Source of the DNA: Clitopilus passeckerianus
Taxonomy: Eukaryota > Basidiomycota > Agaricomycetes > Agaricales > Entolomataceae
Direction: 5' to 3'
Assembly: GCA_944990035.1 (NCBI GenBank)
Contig: CALYLX010000098.1
Span: 620,001-684,000 of the forward strand
Length of the DNA: 64,000 bases
In this document: positions 31,642-43,838 of the stretch, one piece after another
How the letters are laid out: every line of letters starts with the position of its first letter
Numbering within the stretch: position 1 is the first letter of the stretch
Made by a program: the position numbers and the translations under genes
Notes under the pieces: model-generated
What the model saw: the letters and a program-made list of their open reading frames with translations, nothing else
What the model was told of the DNA's origin: nothing
Databases searched by the model: none

Positions 31642-33840
31642 TACATGTGAACAAAAGCAGAGTGCCATGTAGCTATGACGGTCAATATAACATACAGTAC
31701 TGACATCGTTCCGTCGTTGTATATTTATCTACCAAACCGCTAATTGTTCATATTGTGGACGTTCTCAGTGTATTGCTTCTTTTTCGCCCAAGAACATATT
31801 GAAAGGATGTCTCAAAACTCGGTTGAGCAACCTTCTTCCCCAGTTCTCCTCTCCCTACTCCCTACTATCCACTAGCAACAGCTCCCTACCCCACTGTGAC
31901 CGCTCTACCAAGCCCAAGGCCGTGGAAAACACTCCCGAACTACCCCAATCCATGAAATGGTTCCTGCCATGGACGAGGATTTATTTTGCTCGTCCTGAAT
32001 GGTTCCGGCCCCTTGTTCGTTTATATTGCGGCTCCCTACGCTCCTCAAACGCTGCTTTATCGACATTGGTGTTGACCCACTCACGATGGTGGTGGTGATC
32101 TCCTCCTTGGGTCGAGCAGATGGTGAAGAGGAAGTGGAAGTGAAGGACAAAGTGGTAGACAAGCGGAGGTGGGAGGATGGAGCCTCTCGCCATCATCGTC
32201 CTCGTCCTCCAGAGGGTTCCATGTACAGTATTCCAGCTGTACGGGTGTCAGAGACGTGCCGGAGATCCTTATGGGCACGGTATGGAATAGGGCGTTCCTC
32301 GACTTTTCCTTTTCCTTCTACTGCTTCTTCATCTTCGTCTTCTTTCTCTTGATAACATCATCGGCCTCGCTCCTGTCCTCTGCGTTTTCCAATGTGGACA
32401 AAGAACAAAGGTCGGATGGGGGAGAACGCAGAGGAAATAATGGTCAGAGACCGAATACGGAATTGGAGAGCCCTTGACAGTGGACGTCTCGGGTTGAACA
32501 GCCGGGTCTGGGCCGAAAAGAGTGTGAAGTTCTTAGGTGTATAGGGAAGACAGAGGAACAAAGTAAAAAGTGGAAATGGCGAGAAACGAGAGAATCTCTT
32601 CAGGGTCAACATCTGACCGAATAAAGGATTGTAAGGAGCAAAGAGGTAGAATGTGTATCAAGAACAGAAATCCAAGCGAGGCTATGAACGTGATCAAAGC
32701 CACACTCACACCAGGAACCTTCACCGTCGCAGCTGCTTCCCAATCTAACAATAGTCTGAGGGCGTTCCTCCCCACTCCTCTTCTTCCGCACTCATACCGT
32801 GGATGGCGGTCATCCCGAACCCCAACATGAACCCTGCTTCCTCGATGACTTCGCCGTACGGTTGCAAGCAGCGGCATGAGAGGGCAGAAGTGGCCGAAGA
32901 CTCGTTCTATTGAATATACAAGTAGAATTTAATCAGCACCAGATCTAAACGTGGGAGGCGGAGAGACGACACATACCACAGGGCACCAACTCCCAAACGT
33001 GGTCTTGCAGAAATATCTTCAGAACCAGCCAAGTCGGGGAAAGCACCGTTACGGCGCCCAGGATACGATGAATATGCAGTCATCCTTCCTTTCCTCCTTG
33101 TCATGTTTGCTGATATCCTTTGGAAATGTCTTTGGAACCAGCTCTGCTCGATGATGGCTCTCAAGAGCTCGCTCAGCCACACTGGACTGTGTTGTAGGTG
33201 GTGGGTTCGAATGGCGAGAGGAAGAAGAAGCGAGTGCAGTCCGGCGGGGTGGGAAGTATAAAGTGTAGGGCGGAGGTAGAGGTGACCGAGAGGAGTGCGT
33301 AGAATGTGCCTATGCACGAGAGAGGGAGGGTTAGTGCGTTCGCTTTGAGAGTGAGAGCAATGTAGACACGTACGCCCTGTAAACCAGGTCGATGATGACA
33401 AGGGTTGTGTAGGAAACTGGTGTTGCGCCAGTGGGAAGAGGGCCACTGGCATTGTGTAGGAGGTTAGCGACAGTTTAGTTCATGGGAGAGAAATCGGGAC
33501 GCACGGTATATGAGCCTAGTTCGATGCGGGACGATGTGTGTTATATGAGGCCTTGGTCTTGTACCGTTAGGAAGAGGGGAACACCGTTGTTGACGCAGAA
33601 ATGACCTTGCTGCATGGGAGATTGGGGGAAATGGGGTTGGCGGGTTGAAGATCGTGCAGTCGGTATTAGGGATGCATCGGCGATTGATGGTGACGAGGCC
33701 TTGAAGCTGAAGCGCTGGAGGTTTGAAGACGAAGAGACGAAGAGAGCGCCTGGGTCTACAACCCAGATATCTTCAAGCATCGTTCGTCTCTGCCAGTGGT
33801 TCGTCTGCTGATCCTTGCTTGCATTCATTCTTGCAGAATA
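31642..33840 (-). pseudogene. region behind NLR-B with relics of the small membrane-protein gene, unit B copy
   Basis: Diverged copy of 6351-7570. Conserved minus-strand pieces are PVSYTTLVIIDLVYRAY (about 33380-33430), ALLSVTSTSALHFILPTPPD (about 33235-33300) and a hydrophobic ILGAVTVLSPTWLVLKIFL (about 33010-33065). GT...AG intervals between them suggest introns. No complete model could be built. The part near 31650-32500 shows only low-complexity acidic or Pro/Ser frames and no supportable gene. Confidence 0.3.
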
Positions 33841-35791
33841 ATTGCGTAGTAGTATGCGTGGCTACAAGCGTTGACATCGAAGTATCCAGGCTCAAGGACC
33901 AAGGAGGTGATTGGAACGAAGAGAAAGATACTCCGAGAAATTACCGGCCGTCCTCCTTTCTCAGATCCCTCCATCAACAACTCGAATATGGCGAAAACCT
34001 CAGTGGTCGTCCTAGCTACTCACACTCTCAATCATAGCACCCTAAACTCTGAAGCCATTGGAAATGCCACCTCAAATACTCAAGAAATTGAACGACCACG
34101 CGTCTGATAAGATATCGACAGCTCTTCAGCGCCAAGTTCTGGCCTCGCAGACGAAGTTCAGTCAACGGAACGGTGCTTGAATGGTCCTAGAAAGGACCCG
34201 GATGGCGTTGGTGCTACCTGGAGAACCGACAAGGTGTTATATGGCTGTCATACTCTCAACTGCCAGTGGCTTTCCAACATGACCTTCGTCTGTGTTATGG
34301 TAGGGATACCTGGGATCTCTGTCGACATGTTCTGACTGCCTTCCAGGGGGGATGGTAGGCAATGATGTGCCAAACCGCCGACTCACACAAAACCTTGTCT
34401 TCTCTACGCTGGGAAGTGTAGTACGTACTCCCCACTCAAAGGCATGTTCCTTAGAAACCCGGAGTACAATGTTGCATACTTTTGCCCTCGACTGTCGCCC
34501 AACACGCCATATGACCTCGGGGCTAGCAGGTCGCCCAAGGAACCATCTTATCTATCTTAACTCACTAACTACGTACCCAAGGACACCATATTGAACCAAC
34601 TCATCGTTCTCTTCTCATGACATCACCCATCCCAATTGAGAGGGCGCACATCCGAGTCAGCTACTGCCATAACGCATTTGAGGTGTGTCTTTCTCCTCCC
34701 TTTCTCTTCTCTTCTTTCCCTTCTCTTTCGTTCGCCTGCTCGTTCCTATCTCATAACGTGTATAGGTACACTCAACCCCACCCCACAACAGTAAATTTGG
34801 CCTAGCCCTAATCGGGGAAACGGATCATCTAGGAATGATCGTCGACCTCTCGCATACACAACGCATACATCCGATCTTACAGCCGTCCAGCCGCTTCGAA
34901 TTTCCTAGGGGCCCATGATGTGAAGTTATTCGAGTGCGAGGGGGGCGAGTGATGGCCCGAGGAATGTCCCGGATGGGATTTCGGGGGGTGTTGGGGACGG
35001 AAATTGAGGAGGAGAAGGATGGTGTCGTTATGGTATGTGCTTGAATCCACCTGGATGAAAGAAGGATGCTGATTCTGGGGAACTAAAGGTTGAGTTGCAC
35101 CGTTCTTCATGATTGTAAGAAGGTGAGTGGGTTGCGAAGGTTGCGGGGAAGAAGCAGATGCTCACCCACTCCGTTGCGCAGATCACAAAACTAATCTCCT
35201 TCAACTGGACCGCCCCCGGCTCAGGGGACTTTTGGGAAGGAATTACTTGAGGGTGTTTAGGGGTGTTGGGAGGGTTACGCGTGAGATACGCGAGGAGGAG
35301 GTAAGAAACGGGGAGGTTGGGCAGGAGGTGTATGGGAAGAGGAGGGATTTGTGGGTCGGATGGAACGACTACATGGATGGATGGACTGATTTCTCTTGAA
35401 CGCCTTGATAAAGAGGCCGTTTTTATATATATTTCACTAGTATCATATTCTTTATGTTAACGTTCTGGTTTGGTCGTGCACTGATTTTACCACCAAGTTG
35501 TCCAGAACAGTCGCAGTCAAAAGGATAATTACAGATTTTCTTGAATTGTGCGTATCAACTACGATTGATCCCGTTGAGCAGAAATCAAGACAGCTGATCA
35601 ATGGGCGCCTTCACGTTCACAGCAGTTTGAGCCACACATACCCATACACTCGAAACAGGCGCTCACACACTGCCGCATGGCAGTGGCAGCTGGTATGTTG
35701 ACCATTTACTCTCAGCTTGCAGCCTTCGTGAGTCCTTGCCACATTCCGCATCCACAATTCAAGTTCTAACTTCTCCCAAGGACCCTCAAGC
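33841..35791 (+). pseudogene. region behind NLR-B with relics of the small plus-strand gene, unit B copy
   Basis: Diverged copy of the stretch 15431-16315. Recognisable are the intron-like block near 34680-34780, ITKLISFNWTAPGSGDFWE (35180-35240) and a tail with the remnant VTREIREEEV (35270-35300) matching ..AREIVEDWKQEV in unit C. Stops lie between the pieces. 35400-35791 holds no gene and is the upstream region of NLR-C. Confidence 0.3.
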
Positions 35792-36636
35792 ATGTTCTAT
35801 TGGCTGCTAATCGGTGCAGTGGCCCTGTTTGGGTATCTCTTCTGGAAACATCCATGGCGCCTACTAGACGGTGGCCGAAGGAAACCTCCAGCTCAAACCC
35901 TCACGGACGATACTTCCAGCTCAGTCTTGAACGCTGCCGATGAGGATGGTTCCTCAAAGCCACAAGATGCCTCCAACGCTCCCGATGTTCGCCAACATTC
36001 ACCTTCAGAGTCAGACCCGCATGTCGAGGAGGATAGGCGCATTCTGCAAGAATGCACGTGGACGTCGTACAAGGACCAGTCCCCCGTAATGAAGCAGGCT
36101 ATGGAACCTGTTGTGTTGAGGAGCCTATTGCTTACTCTCAGTGAGGTTTCCTACGACACCTGTTCCTCATGCCTCCGGGATCGCGACGACGTCCGGGCGC
36201 TTCTTCTTGAGGGTTGGGAAAGGGGCACGTTTGAGGCTTTACGCCGTAACCGTAAGTATCCTCTGCAAGTTCTTGACAGTGATATATAGCTAAATCTATT
36301 CTGTCAGCGACTTTCCTTCTGCTCTGTAATCCAATAGCTCATGACAAGAACAACGCAACATCTCTCCCTTCTCAGGGGCTGAAGGAGGATGCATCTCCTG
36401 AAGGATTTGGTACATCCGGAGACATCGCTATCACTCGTGAGCACCGATAATACATTATGTTTCCCAGTGCTGGAGTCACGGTGCTAATTTCGTCGTGTGG
36501 TTGTAGTGGCGAGTGAGACGTATAGCGAGCCCCTGTCGGTGGCAAACATGAGCAGACGGAATTACGTAGCCAAGGCGGATGTAATCGGACGGGAGCCTGG
36601 AAGAAACGAGGATGAAAAGCGAAAGGAAGAAGAATG

Positions 36637-37101
36637 TGTTATGATTTTGCTTACATGTTTCTCCTTACATACCCCGGCCCGCTTACCTATGCACGATTAC
36701 TCACATATGCTGCGCATCACTGCGCATTTTTCATCTTTTTCCATGCTTACTCCGCATCTCTCACGATCGTGAGAGACTTATACCTTATCTGACTCTTTCT
36801 GACTCATGTACTTACTCATCATGCTGCGCATGACTCATTACTTACTCAGCATGCTGCGCATGTGCTATATTTAGAACTACTAGATAGGTATATAAACCTG
36901 TACCATTTGGTCAAGGCTCCTCAGCTTGACCTAGGCAATCTACCTAACTGCTTAGTTCTCTATTTCGCCTTTAAGTCCCTTGCTTCGTCAATCTCACCAG
37001 GTCGTCAGTACAGCCGCAGCTGCTGACAAATCTCTGTCTTTGTTTATCAAAGACATCGAGCGTAAACAGTATTACCTAAGTTGTTAGGCTCTGCCTTAAC
37101 A
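36637..37101 (+). repeat. 5' LTR of family A copy 2
   Basis: 465 bp. Palindrome CTCTCACGATCGTGAGAG at 36758-36775, three TGACTC boxes, repeated TGCTGCGCA motifs, TATATAAA at 36889-36896 and inferred RNA start at 36922. Confidence 0.93.
36889..36932 (+). promoter_or_regulatory. LTR core promoter and inferred RNA 5' end (family A)
   Basis: TATATAAA begins 33 nt before CAGCTTGACCT (36922-36932), the exact complement of the primer binding site at 37104-37114. Confidence 0.7.
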
Positions 37102-37103
37102 AA

Positions 37104-37114
37104 AGGTCAAGCTG
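37104..37114 (+). other. self-priming primer binding site, family A copy 2
   Basis: AGGTCAAGCTG, 2 nt after the LTR, complementary over 11 nt to the inferred RNA 5' end and identical to the family B site. Confidence 0.75.
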
Positions 37115-37693
37115 TTCGAAGGCCCGCTCATTGTTAGCGCAGGCCCACCCCACGACAACACAGCAGAAGCACGCAACAGGCCGATTGCCGTTGCGGCTAC
37201 CACTCAGTCACCACGGTCGTACACAGGGCAGACCACCCGCCACGAAATACCACTCTAGTAGAAGGAACCAACAACGTCTACAAGTTCACCAACTAAGCTA
37301 CTGCGGTTTTAATCACAACAATAACCGCTGGTGCTACGCCTCTCTCTTGGCAAATTCACATTCACCACCGTTGCCGTTGAAAGCAGACACTTCCACGCTC
37401 TAGACTTCCCTACCCCTGAACGACCTCATAAGACCCCTGCTATTGTCCGAGCTCAACGAGAACACGACATTGAAGTAGACGAGGAGGAACAGCGACGCTT
37501 CGCACCATTACCCACAGCAATATCCAGGAACCCATCACTAGTCCCGTCTACCAGCGCTTCTGTCTTGCCCGAAGAGGAAGAAGAAGAACACCAAGTACAA
37601 CAACAGCTAGAGGAGAGCCCCACAGCTGAGCCAGAGGAGCGCCCCAGTGCAGAAACAATTGAACCAGAGACCGACTTCGATTTCGACTACGAA

Positions 37694-38621
37694 ATGTCAC
37701 AAGACAACAACAACAAGAAGGACATTGGAGCCAAACCCCAAACGTTCTCCGGAGACCGATCCAAGACCAGAAAGTTCATTCAGGAACTTGAAGACTACCT
37801 CATCCTAAACAACCTCAACCAACTCGAAGATGACAAGAAGATTCGCATCGCCCTATCCTTCCTCAAAGAAGGAACTGCAGCAGCATGGGGATTAGAATTT
37901 CACGATAAATATTCAGCAGCTGAAAGGAAAGCCACCTACGCTGAATTTATCAACCAATTCAAAGAAGCCTTTTCCCCTACCGACGACAAAGCTGCCGCAC
38001 TCCTCCAACTCAAAGCCTTACGACAGGATGGGACAGCTGACGAATTTGTCACCGTCTTCAAGAATATTCTTGCACGAACTGATCTCAGCGGTGACACTGC
38101 AAAGATTGAGATCTTCATGGAAGGACTTACCCCCAAACTCCGAGAGAAAATTCTCTTTTCCGATTCCCTCCTACCACATTCGACGATTGGGTCAAGAAAG
38201 CCGTCCAGTTTGACAACAACTGGCGACGTGCCAAGACAATCATGGGACATACCCGTATCATCAAGACATCTGATATGGTCAAAGGTGCTTACAAAACACC
38301 TACTGGAGCCCGAGACCCAATGGCTATGGATGTTGATCGTTTCACCACTGATCCACCCAAACGCCGCCTCACCCAGGAGGAAAGAGAACATCACAAGAAG
38401 AACAACTTGTGCTACTATTGCTCCAAGAAAGGTCACACGATCCAACAATGTCTTCAAAGGAAGAATTTTGGAAGAACCTACCCTAGCAACAACGACAGCC
38501 GATTCCACAAGAAACCTGAGAAGGAGCCGAGTTGATCAAATATGTCAGAGCAGTCCTAGCTGACATGCCCCAAGAAGAAGCCGCTGAATTCTACACTGAA
38601 GCAGAGGCTGAGGGTTTTTAA
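37694..38621 (+). pseudogene. gag: Gag, family A copy 2, one frameshift
   Basis: Starts at the first ATG after the inferred RNA start (MSQDNNNKKDIGAKPQ). It holds the Gag domain (ALSFLKEGTAAAWGLEFHDK), then an extra C near 38168 and further small indels near 38525 shift the frame. The CCHC knuckle CYYCSKKGHTIQQC follows in another frame. The original end is GGT TTT TAA (38613-38621), where Pol opens in -1. Upstream, the frame is open without ATG and includes a Glu-rich run (37570-37680). Confidence 0.8.
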
Positions 38622-41600
38622 AGAGGAAGACTGCAAAGCCGACGTCAGTACTTCCTCGCCCGATTGATATTTCCAGTGTACTTGTAGCTACTGATTTTTA
38701 TGCTGAATCTATGCGTATCCCAATCTCTCTACAAGACCCCCTAGATGGAAATACAACAATCGCCGGCACAAAAGCTCTCATTGACTCTGGAGCGCAAGGG
38801 TCATTTATCGACTCCGTCTTCGCCAAGACACATCACCTCCCACTACTCCCACTCCGACAACCGATTACAGCACGAAACGTTGATGGCACCCTGAACAAAC
38901 AAGGAACTATTACCCACTTTACCTGGGTTATTGCCAAGATAGGGACAGCCATCATCAAGGAAAGATGTTTTGTCACTGGACTCGGGAAAGACCACCTGAT
39001 TTTTGGATTACCCTGGCTAAAACGGGTAGATCCAATCATATCGTGGAGCGACGGCACACTCGAAATCGACGAATCACGCATTACCCAACGACTGTCGCAA
39101 ACATTGATGCGAGCAGTAGACATCAAGCGGATGAGAGCCATCCGAGAACAACTACTAGAGGAAAACACGCCACCTACCCCAGCACCTGATTGTTCCGAAG
39201 AGAATCCCGGAAAATCAGAAGGACTTAGCGACTATTTCCGAATAGTCGAAGACGGAGAAGAGATCAATGAAGATTTTCTCATCGCATACTGCCAGAACGA
39301 ACCGGCAGTCGGAATATTCACCAAGGAGGAACCCCACTTACGCAGGAACACACAAAGGATTACCTTGTGTACGGGCCAATCAGGCCAACTACCACAATAC
39401 GACAGACGGTGGTAACACACCATCCAGCAACCAGACACCACACACAGCAGGTGTGGATACGTGCGAAAACATCAATTTCGCAAGCTCTGGAACATAAACG
39501 AGAAGATAAGGAACCAAAGAAATCCCTTGACGAAATCATCCCCGACTATCTTCAAGACTACAGAAAAGTCTTTGAGAAAGCAGCATCTGAACGATTCCCA
39601 CCAAGCCGACCCTGGGATCACGCCATAGATCTGAAGACAGATTTCGTGCCAAAAGACTGCAAGGTCTATCCGCTCAGCCCCTTAGAGCAAGAAAAACTCG
39701 ACGAGTTTCTCAAGGAAAATCTAGCCAAAGGATACATCCGAGAATCCAACTCCCCACAAGCATCTCCGTTCTTCTTTGTTGCAAAGAAAGACTCGGAAGC
39801 CCTGAGACCATGTCAGGATTACCGACGACTCAACGAAGGAACAATACCTAACGCTTACCCCTTACCGCTGGCTAGCGAACTCATCGATAAACTCAAAGGA
39901 GCAACTGTCTTCACCAAACTCGACATTCGATGGGGATATCACAACATCCGCATCAAAGATGGTGACCAATGGAAAGCAGCGTTCAAGACCAACCGAGGTT
40001 ATTTGAACCAATGGTGATGTTCTTTGGACTAATGAACTCACCCGGTACCTTCCAAGCAATGATGAACCACCTTTTCCGAGACATGATAGACGAAGGATGG
40101 GTCATCATCTACATGGACGACATCCTCATCTTCTCCAACGATCCAGAAAAACACCGAGAACGCACACGCAGAGTCTTACAAAGACTACAAAACAACGATC
40201 TCTACCTCAAAGCAGAGAAATGCCAATTTGACACCACAAGAGTGGAATACCTTGGGTTCATCATTGAACCAAACAAGATCTCCATGGACCCTGTCAAACT
40301 TGCAGGGATGCGCGACTGGCCTACGCCAACTACAGTAAAGGAAGTCCGATCATTCCTAGGATTCGGAAACTTTTACCGCAGGTTCATCGGAAAATATGCG
40401 GAAATTGCCAAACCGCTGAACGAACTCACCAAGAAAGACAAGAAATGGGAATGGACCAATGAATGTCACAAAGCTTTCACTACCCTGAAAGACAAATTCC
40501 TGGAAGCGCCTGTGTTGCTGATGCCTGATCCCACGAAGCCATTTGTGGTGGAAAGCGACGCCTCAAAACATGCAACAGGAGCAGTCCTACAACAACGTGA
40601 CGCCAACGGATCATGGCACCCATGTGGTTTCATATCTAAATCGTTCTCGGAAACAGAACGGAACTATGAAATCTACGACCGAGAACTTCTAGGCATTATC
40701 CGCGCATTAGAAACCTGGCGACACTACTTCCATGGATCCCAACATTCAGTTGTGATTCTATCCGATCACAAAAACCTCACATACTTCCGAGAAGCCCGGA
40801 AGTTGAACCGACGACAAGCAAGATGGAATTTGATGCTATCCCAGTTTAACATCAAACTTGTACACACCCCTGGTGCAAAGATGATACAATCTGACGCACT
40901 ATCTCGACGACCAGACCACATCCCAGGTGAAGACACCGACAACGAAGACATCATTCTCCTCCCCGACAAGCTCTTCCTTCGCTCAATTGACATTGAACTA
41001 AAGGACGAAATTGTACACAAGATGGTCAATGACAAACTGATTGTTGACGCCATTCGCACCGCCAAAGAAGACGGACCCCCACCAATCCGATCAAACCTGG
41101 AAGACTGGAAATTTGACGATGGCATCTTGTACTACAAGGACAAGTGTGTGGTACCAGATGACGAAGACCTCCGAAGGAAGATAGTCCAACGTTATCACGA
41201 TCTACCCAGCGCAGGACACCCTGGACAATTTGGGACACTGGAAAAAGTCCGGAAGGACTACTGGTGGCCAGGGATGTCAGTGTTCATCAAGAACTTTGTG
41301 CAGGGCTGTGCAATGTGCCAGCAAATGAAAATCAATCGCCACCCCACCGCTCCACCATTAATGCCCATCAAATCCGAAACCACTAGGCCATTTTCGCTAG
41401 TGACGTACGATTTTCACACGGATCTCCCAGAGAGTGATGGTTTCGATAGCATTATGGCCGTGGTCGACCATGGAGCTACGAAGGGGGCAATTTTCATCCC
41501 TTGCACAAAGAAAATCGACGCCACAGGAACTGCAAACGCCTACATTGACAACGTTTACCGTCGCTTTGGACTTCCCGACAAAGGAATTTCAGACAGAGGA

Positions 41601-42442
41601 CCTCAATTCGCCTCTAAAGTTTTCCAAGAAATGGGACGACTCCTTGGAATCAAGCTCAACATGAGCACCGCCTACCACCCACAAACCGATGGTGCGACAG
41701 AAAGGATCAATCAGGAGATTGATGCCTATCTCCGCATCTTCTGTGCACAGAACCCCGAATCCTGGTCCAAATGGATTACCACTCTAGAATTCTCCTACAA
41801 CAGCCGAACACACTCTGTCACCAAACGAACCCCATTCTACCTAATGATGGGATACGAACCACCTGCACTCCCATCAGTTGCTCCCACTAGCAAAATTCCC
41901 GCAGTTGACAAACGGATCAAGGAACTTCTGCTAGCACGCGATGAAGCAAATGCTGCACATGCACTTGCTGCGCAACGCATGGCAGAGAAGATCACACGAC
42001 AGTTCACCCCATTCAAAGTCGGAGAAAAGGTGTGGTTAGAAGCCACAAATCTCAATCAAGGAAACATCTCCAAGAAACTAGCACCCAAACGAGAAGGACC
42101 CTTCAAGATACTTGAGGTAAAGGACACCTGACCTATAAACTCGACCTGCCAAGACGATGGAAGATCCACCCGGTGATTCACGCGTCACTTCTCACCCGTT
42201 ACATCTCCACCAAAGCGCATGGACCCAGCTTCTCTAAACCGCCACCTGACGAAATCGACGGAATAGAAGAATACGAAATAGAAGCAATTGTGGCCCATCA
42301 GAAACAAGGCAAAGGGCGACACAGATACCTCGTAAAATGGAAGGGATGGCCATCAGCGGACAACGAATGGATGCCCGAGTCGGAACTGCGGAACGCCAAG
42401 AAAATACTCACCGAGTATAAAAAGAGGAAGAAACTCACCTGA
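38615..42442 (+). pseudogene. pol: Pol, family A copy 2, broken by a few single-base indels
   Basis: Protease with ALIDSGAQG (38711-39415), reverse transcriptase, RNase H and integrase mostly in one long frame (39969-42131: [45 protein letters not shown]), and chromodomain EYEIEAIVAHQKQGKG...YLVKWKGWP (42173-42442). Breaks: one C missing from a C run near 39333, one G missing from GGG near 39998, and one base missing near 42120 (shared with copy 1). Catalytic motifs are all present. Confidence 0.85.
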
Positions 42443-42480
42443 CACCACATAGCAAACCCACTCACATCCACTATATAACA

Positions 42481-43381
42481 ATGTCTCAAAATGCCTCTTC
42501 CTACGACCGCACCATCATCCGCAACACCTTCAAATCCGATACCGCTATTACGGCGCTCCGTACGCATACTGCCTGGAGCAGCAACGACAACCCTCTCACC
42601 GCTGTGGGAGAACAAGGAACCTCTACCAAAACCGACGAACCGAAACTCGCAACGAAGTGGCTGTCTGCGCCACCAATTTGCGAAAACCACTGACGATCTT
42701 GATCAACTTTTGGACAAAGTTGATCGAGAAACGGAGGAGACCCTCACAGACCTCTTCTTTGCTATTGGAGGAACAGCTTTCCTCGACGAATTCTTCCCGA
42801 ACGACAAAACTGGTTCAACAACCCAGAGGAGACAGACTTCAAACCCTTGCCTCCAATCCCTGGGGGCCTGAGGAAAGTCAAGAAGAGGAAGTCACAATCC
42901 TCACTGCACGTCAAGTTTGCGGAACCCTACGAGCATTTCCTCCCGTCACCAATTTACACACCGCCGCAAAATAAAACATAACCCCTTCGTCAAAAAGAAC
43001 AGAACGACAACAAGGAAAACATCAATCCCAATGGCAAACCCTCCAACGCCATACCTCTCCGCATTCGAAAGCCCACCAGAGTCCGACTCACCAACGCTGG
43101 TGAACCTTCCCTCGACAGTATCGTCCCAGAAGGCGCCGCGCACCGGATACCTTGCCAACAGACCACCACCACCCAGATGGTTCAGATGCTACATTTGTGG
43201 AGGCAGACACCGACAGTGTCATTGCTTTCGTTTTGTGTGTCGTCTGTGCCATCATCGTGGCCCAGGCCATTACCCGGTTAGCTGCCCACAACGCTACCAC
43301 AAGGGCATAGACCGTCACTTCGGGGTAAAGGAAGGAATTGAAGTCGGAGACTTCAACGATAGCGAGAGGGTAATGTTATGA
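42481..43381 (+). pseudogene. third ORF, family A copy 2, frameshifted
   Basis: Start MSQNASSYDRTIIRNTF at 42481, 39 nt after the Pol stop. Several small deletions (near 42620, 42800 and 42838) break it. The C-terminal zinc-knuckle part (CYICGGRHRQCHC, CRLCHHRGPGHYPVSC) is open to a TGA inside the 3' LTR (43381). Homologous to the intact ORF at 14048-14929. Confidence 0.75.
43340..43373 (+). other. conserved stem-loop and polypurine tract, family A copy 2
   Basis: GAAGTC (43340-43345) pairs with GACTTC (43349-43354); polypurine tract GCGAGAGGGTAA at 43362-43373 abuts the 3' LTR. Confidence 0.7.
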
Positions 43382-43838
43382 TTTTGCTTACATGTTTCTC
43401 CTTACATACCCCGGCCCGCTTACCTATGCACGATTACTCACATATGCTGCGCATCACTGCGCATTTTTCATCTTTTTCCATGCTTACTCCGCATCTCTCA
43501 CGATCGTGAGAGACTTATACCTTATCTGACTCTTTCTGACTCATGTACTTACTCATCATGCTGCGCATGACTCATTACTTACTCAGCATGCTGCGCATGT
43601 GCTATATTTAGAACTACTAGATAGGTATATAAACCTGTACCATTTGGTCAAGGCTCCTCAGCTTGACCTAGGCAATCTACCTAACTGCTTAGTTCTCTAT
43701 TTCGCCTTTAAGTCCCTTGCTTCGTCAATCTCACCAGGTCGTCAGTACAGCCGCAGCTGCTGACAAATCTCTGTCTTTGTTTATCAAAGACATCGAGCGT
43801 AAACAGTATTACCTAAGTTGTTAGGCTCTGCCTTAACA
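43374..43838 (+). repeat. 3' LTR of family A copy 2
   Basis: 465 bp, identical on reading to 36637-37101, followed by target duplication GAATG. Confidence 0.93.

Larger units (their letters stand above)
36637..43838 (+). mobile_element. Ty3/gypsy chromovirus, family A copy 2, inserted in NLR-C
   Basis: Complete element: LTRs 36637-37101 and 43374-43838 (465 bp each, identical on reading), target duplication GAATG at 36632-36636 and 43839-43843. The order is as in family B. The LTRs lack a 20-bp stretch with two TGACTC-type boxes that copy 1 has. Gag, Pol and ORF3 contain small indels at positions mostly different from those of copy 1. Confidence 0.93.

Noticed and set aside
39271..39415. Possible programmed frameshift between protease and reverse transcriptase in family A
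   Set aside because: The two copies carry different indels here (one C lost in copy 2, four bases lost in copy 1), and family B has one continuous frame. Lesions or errors explain it better.
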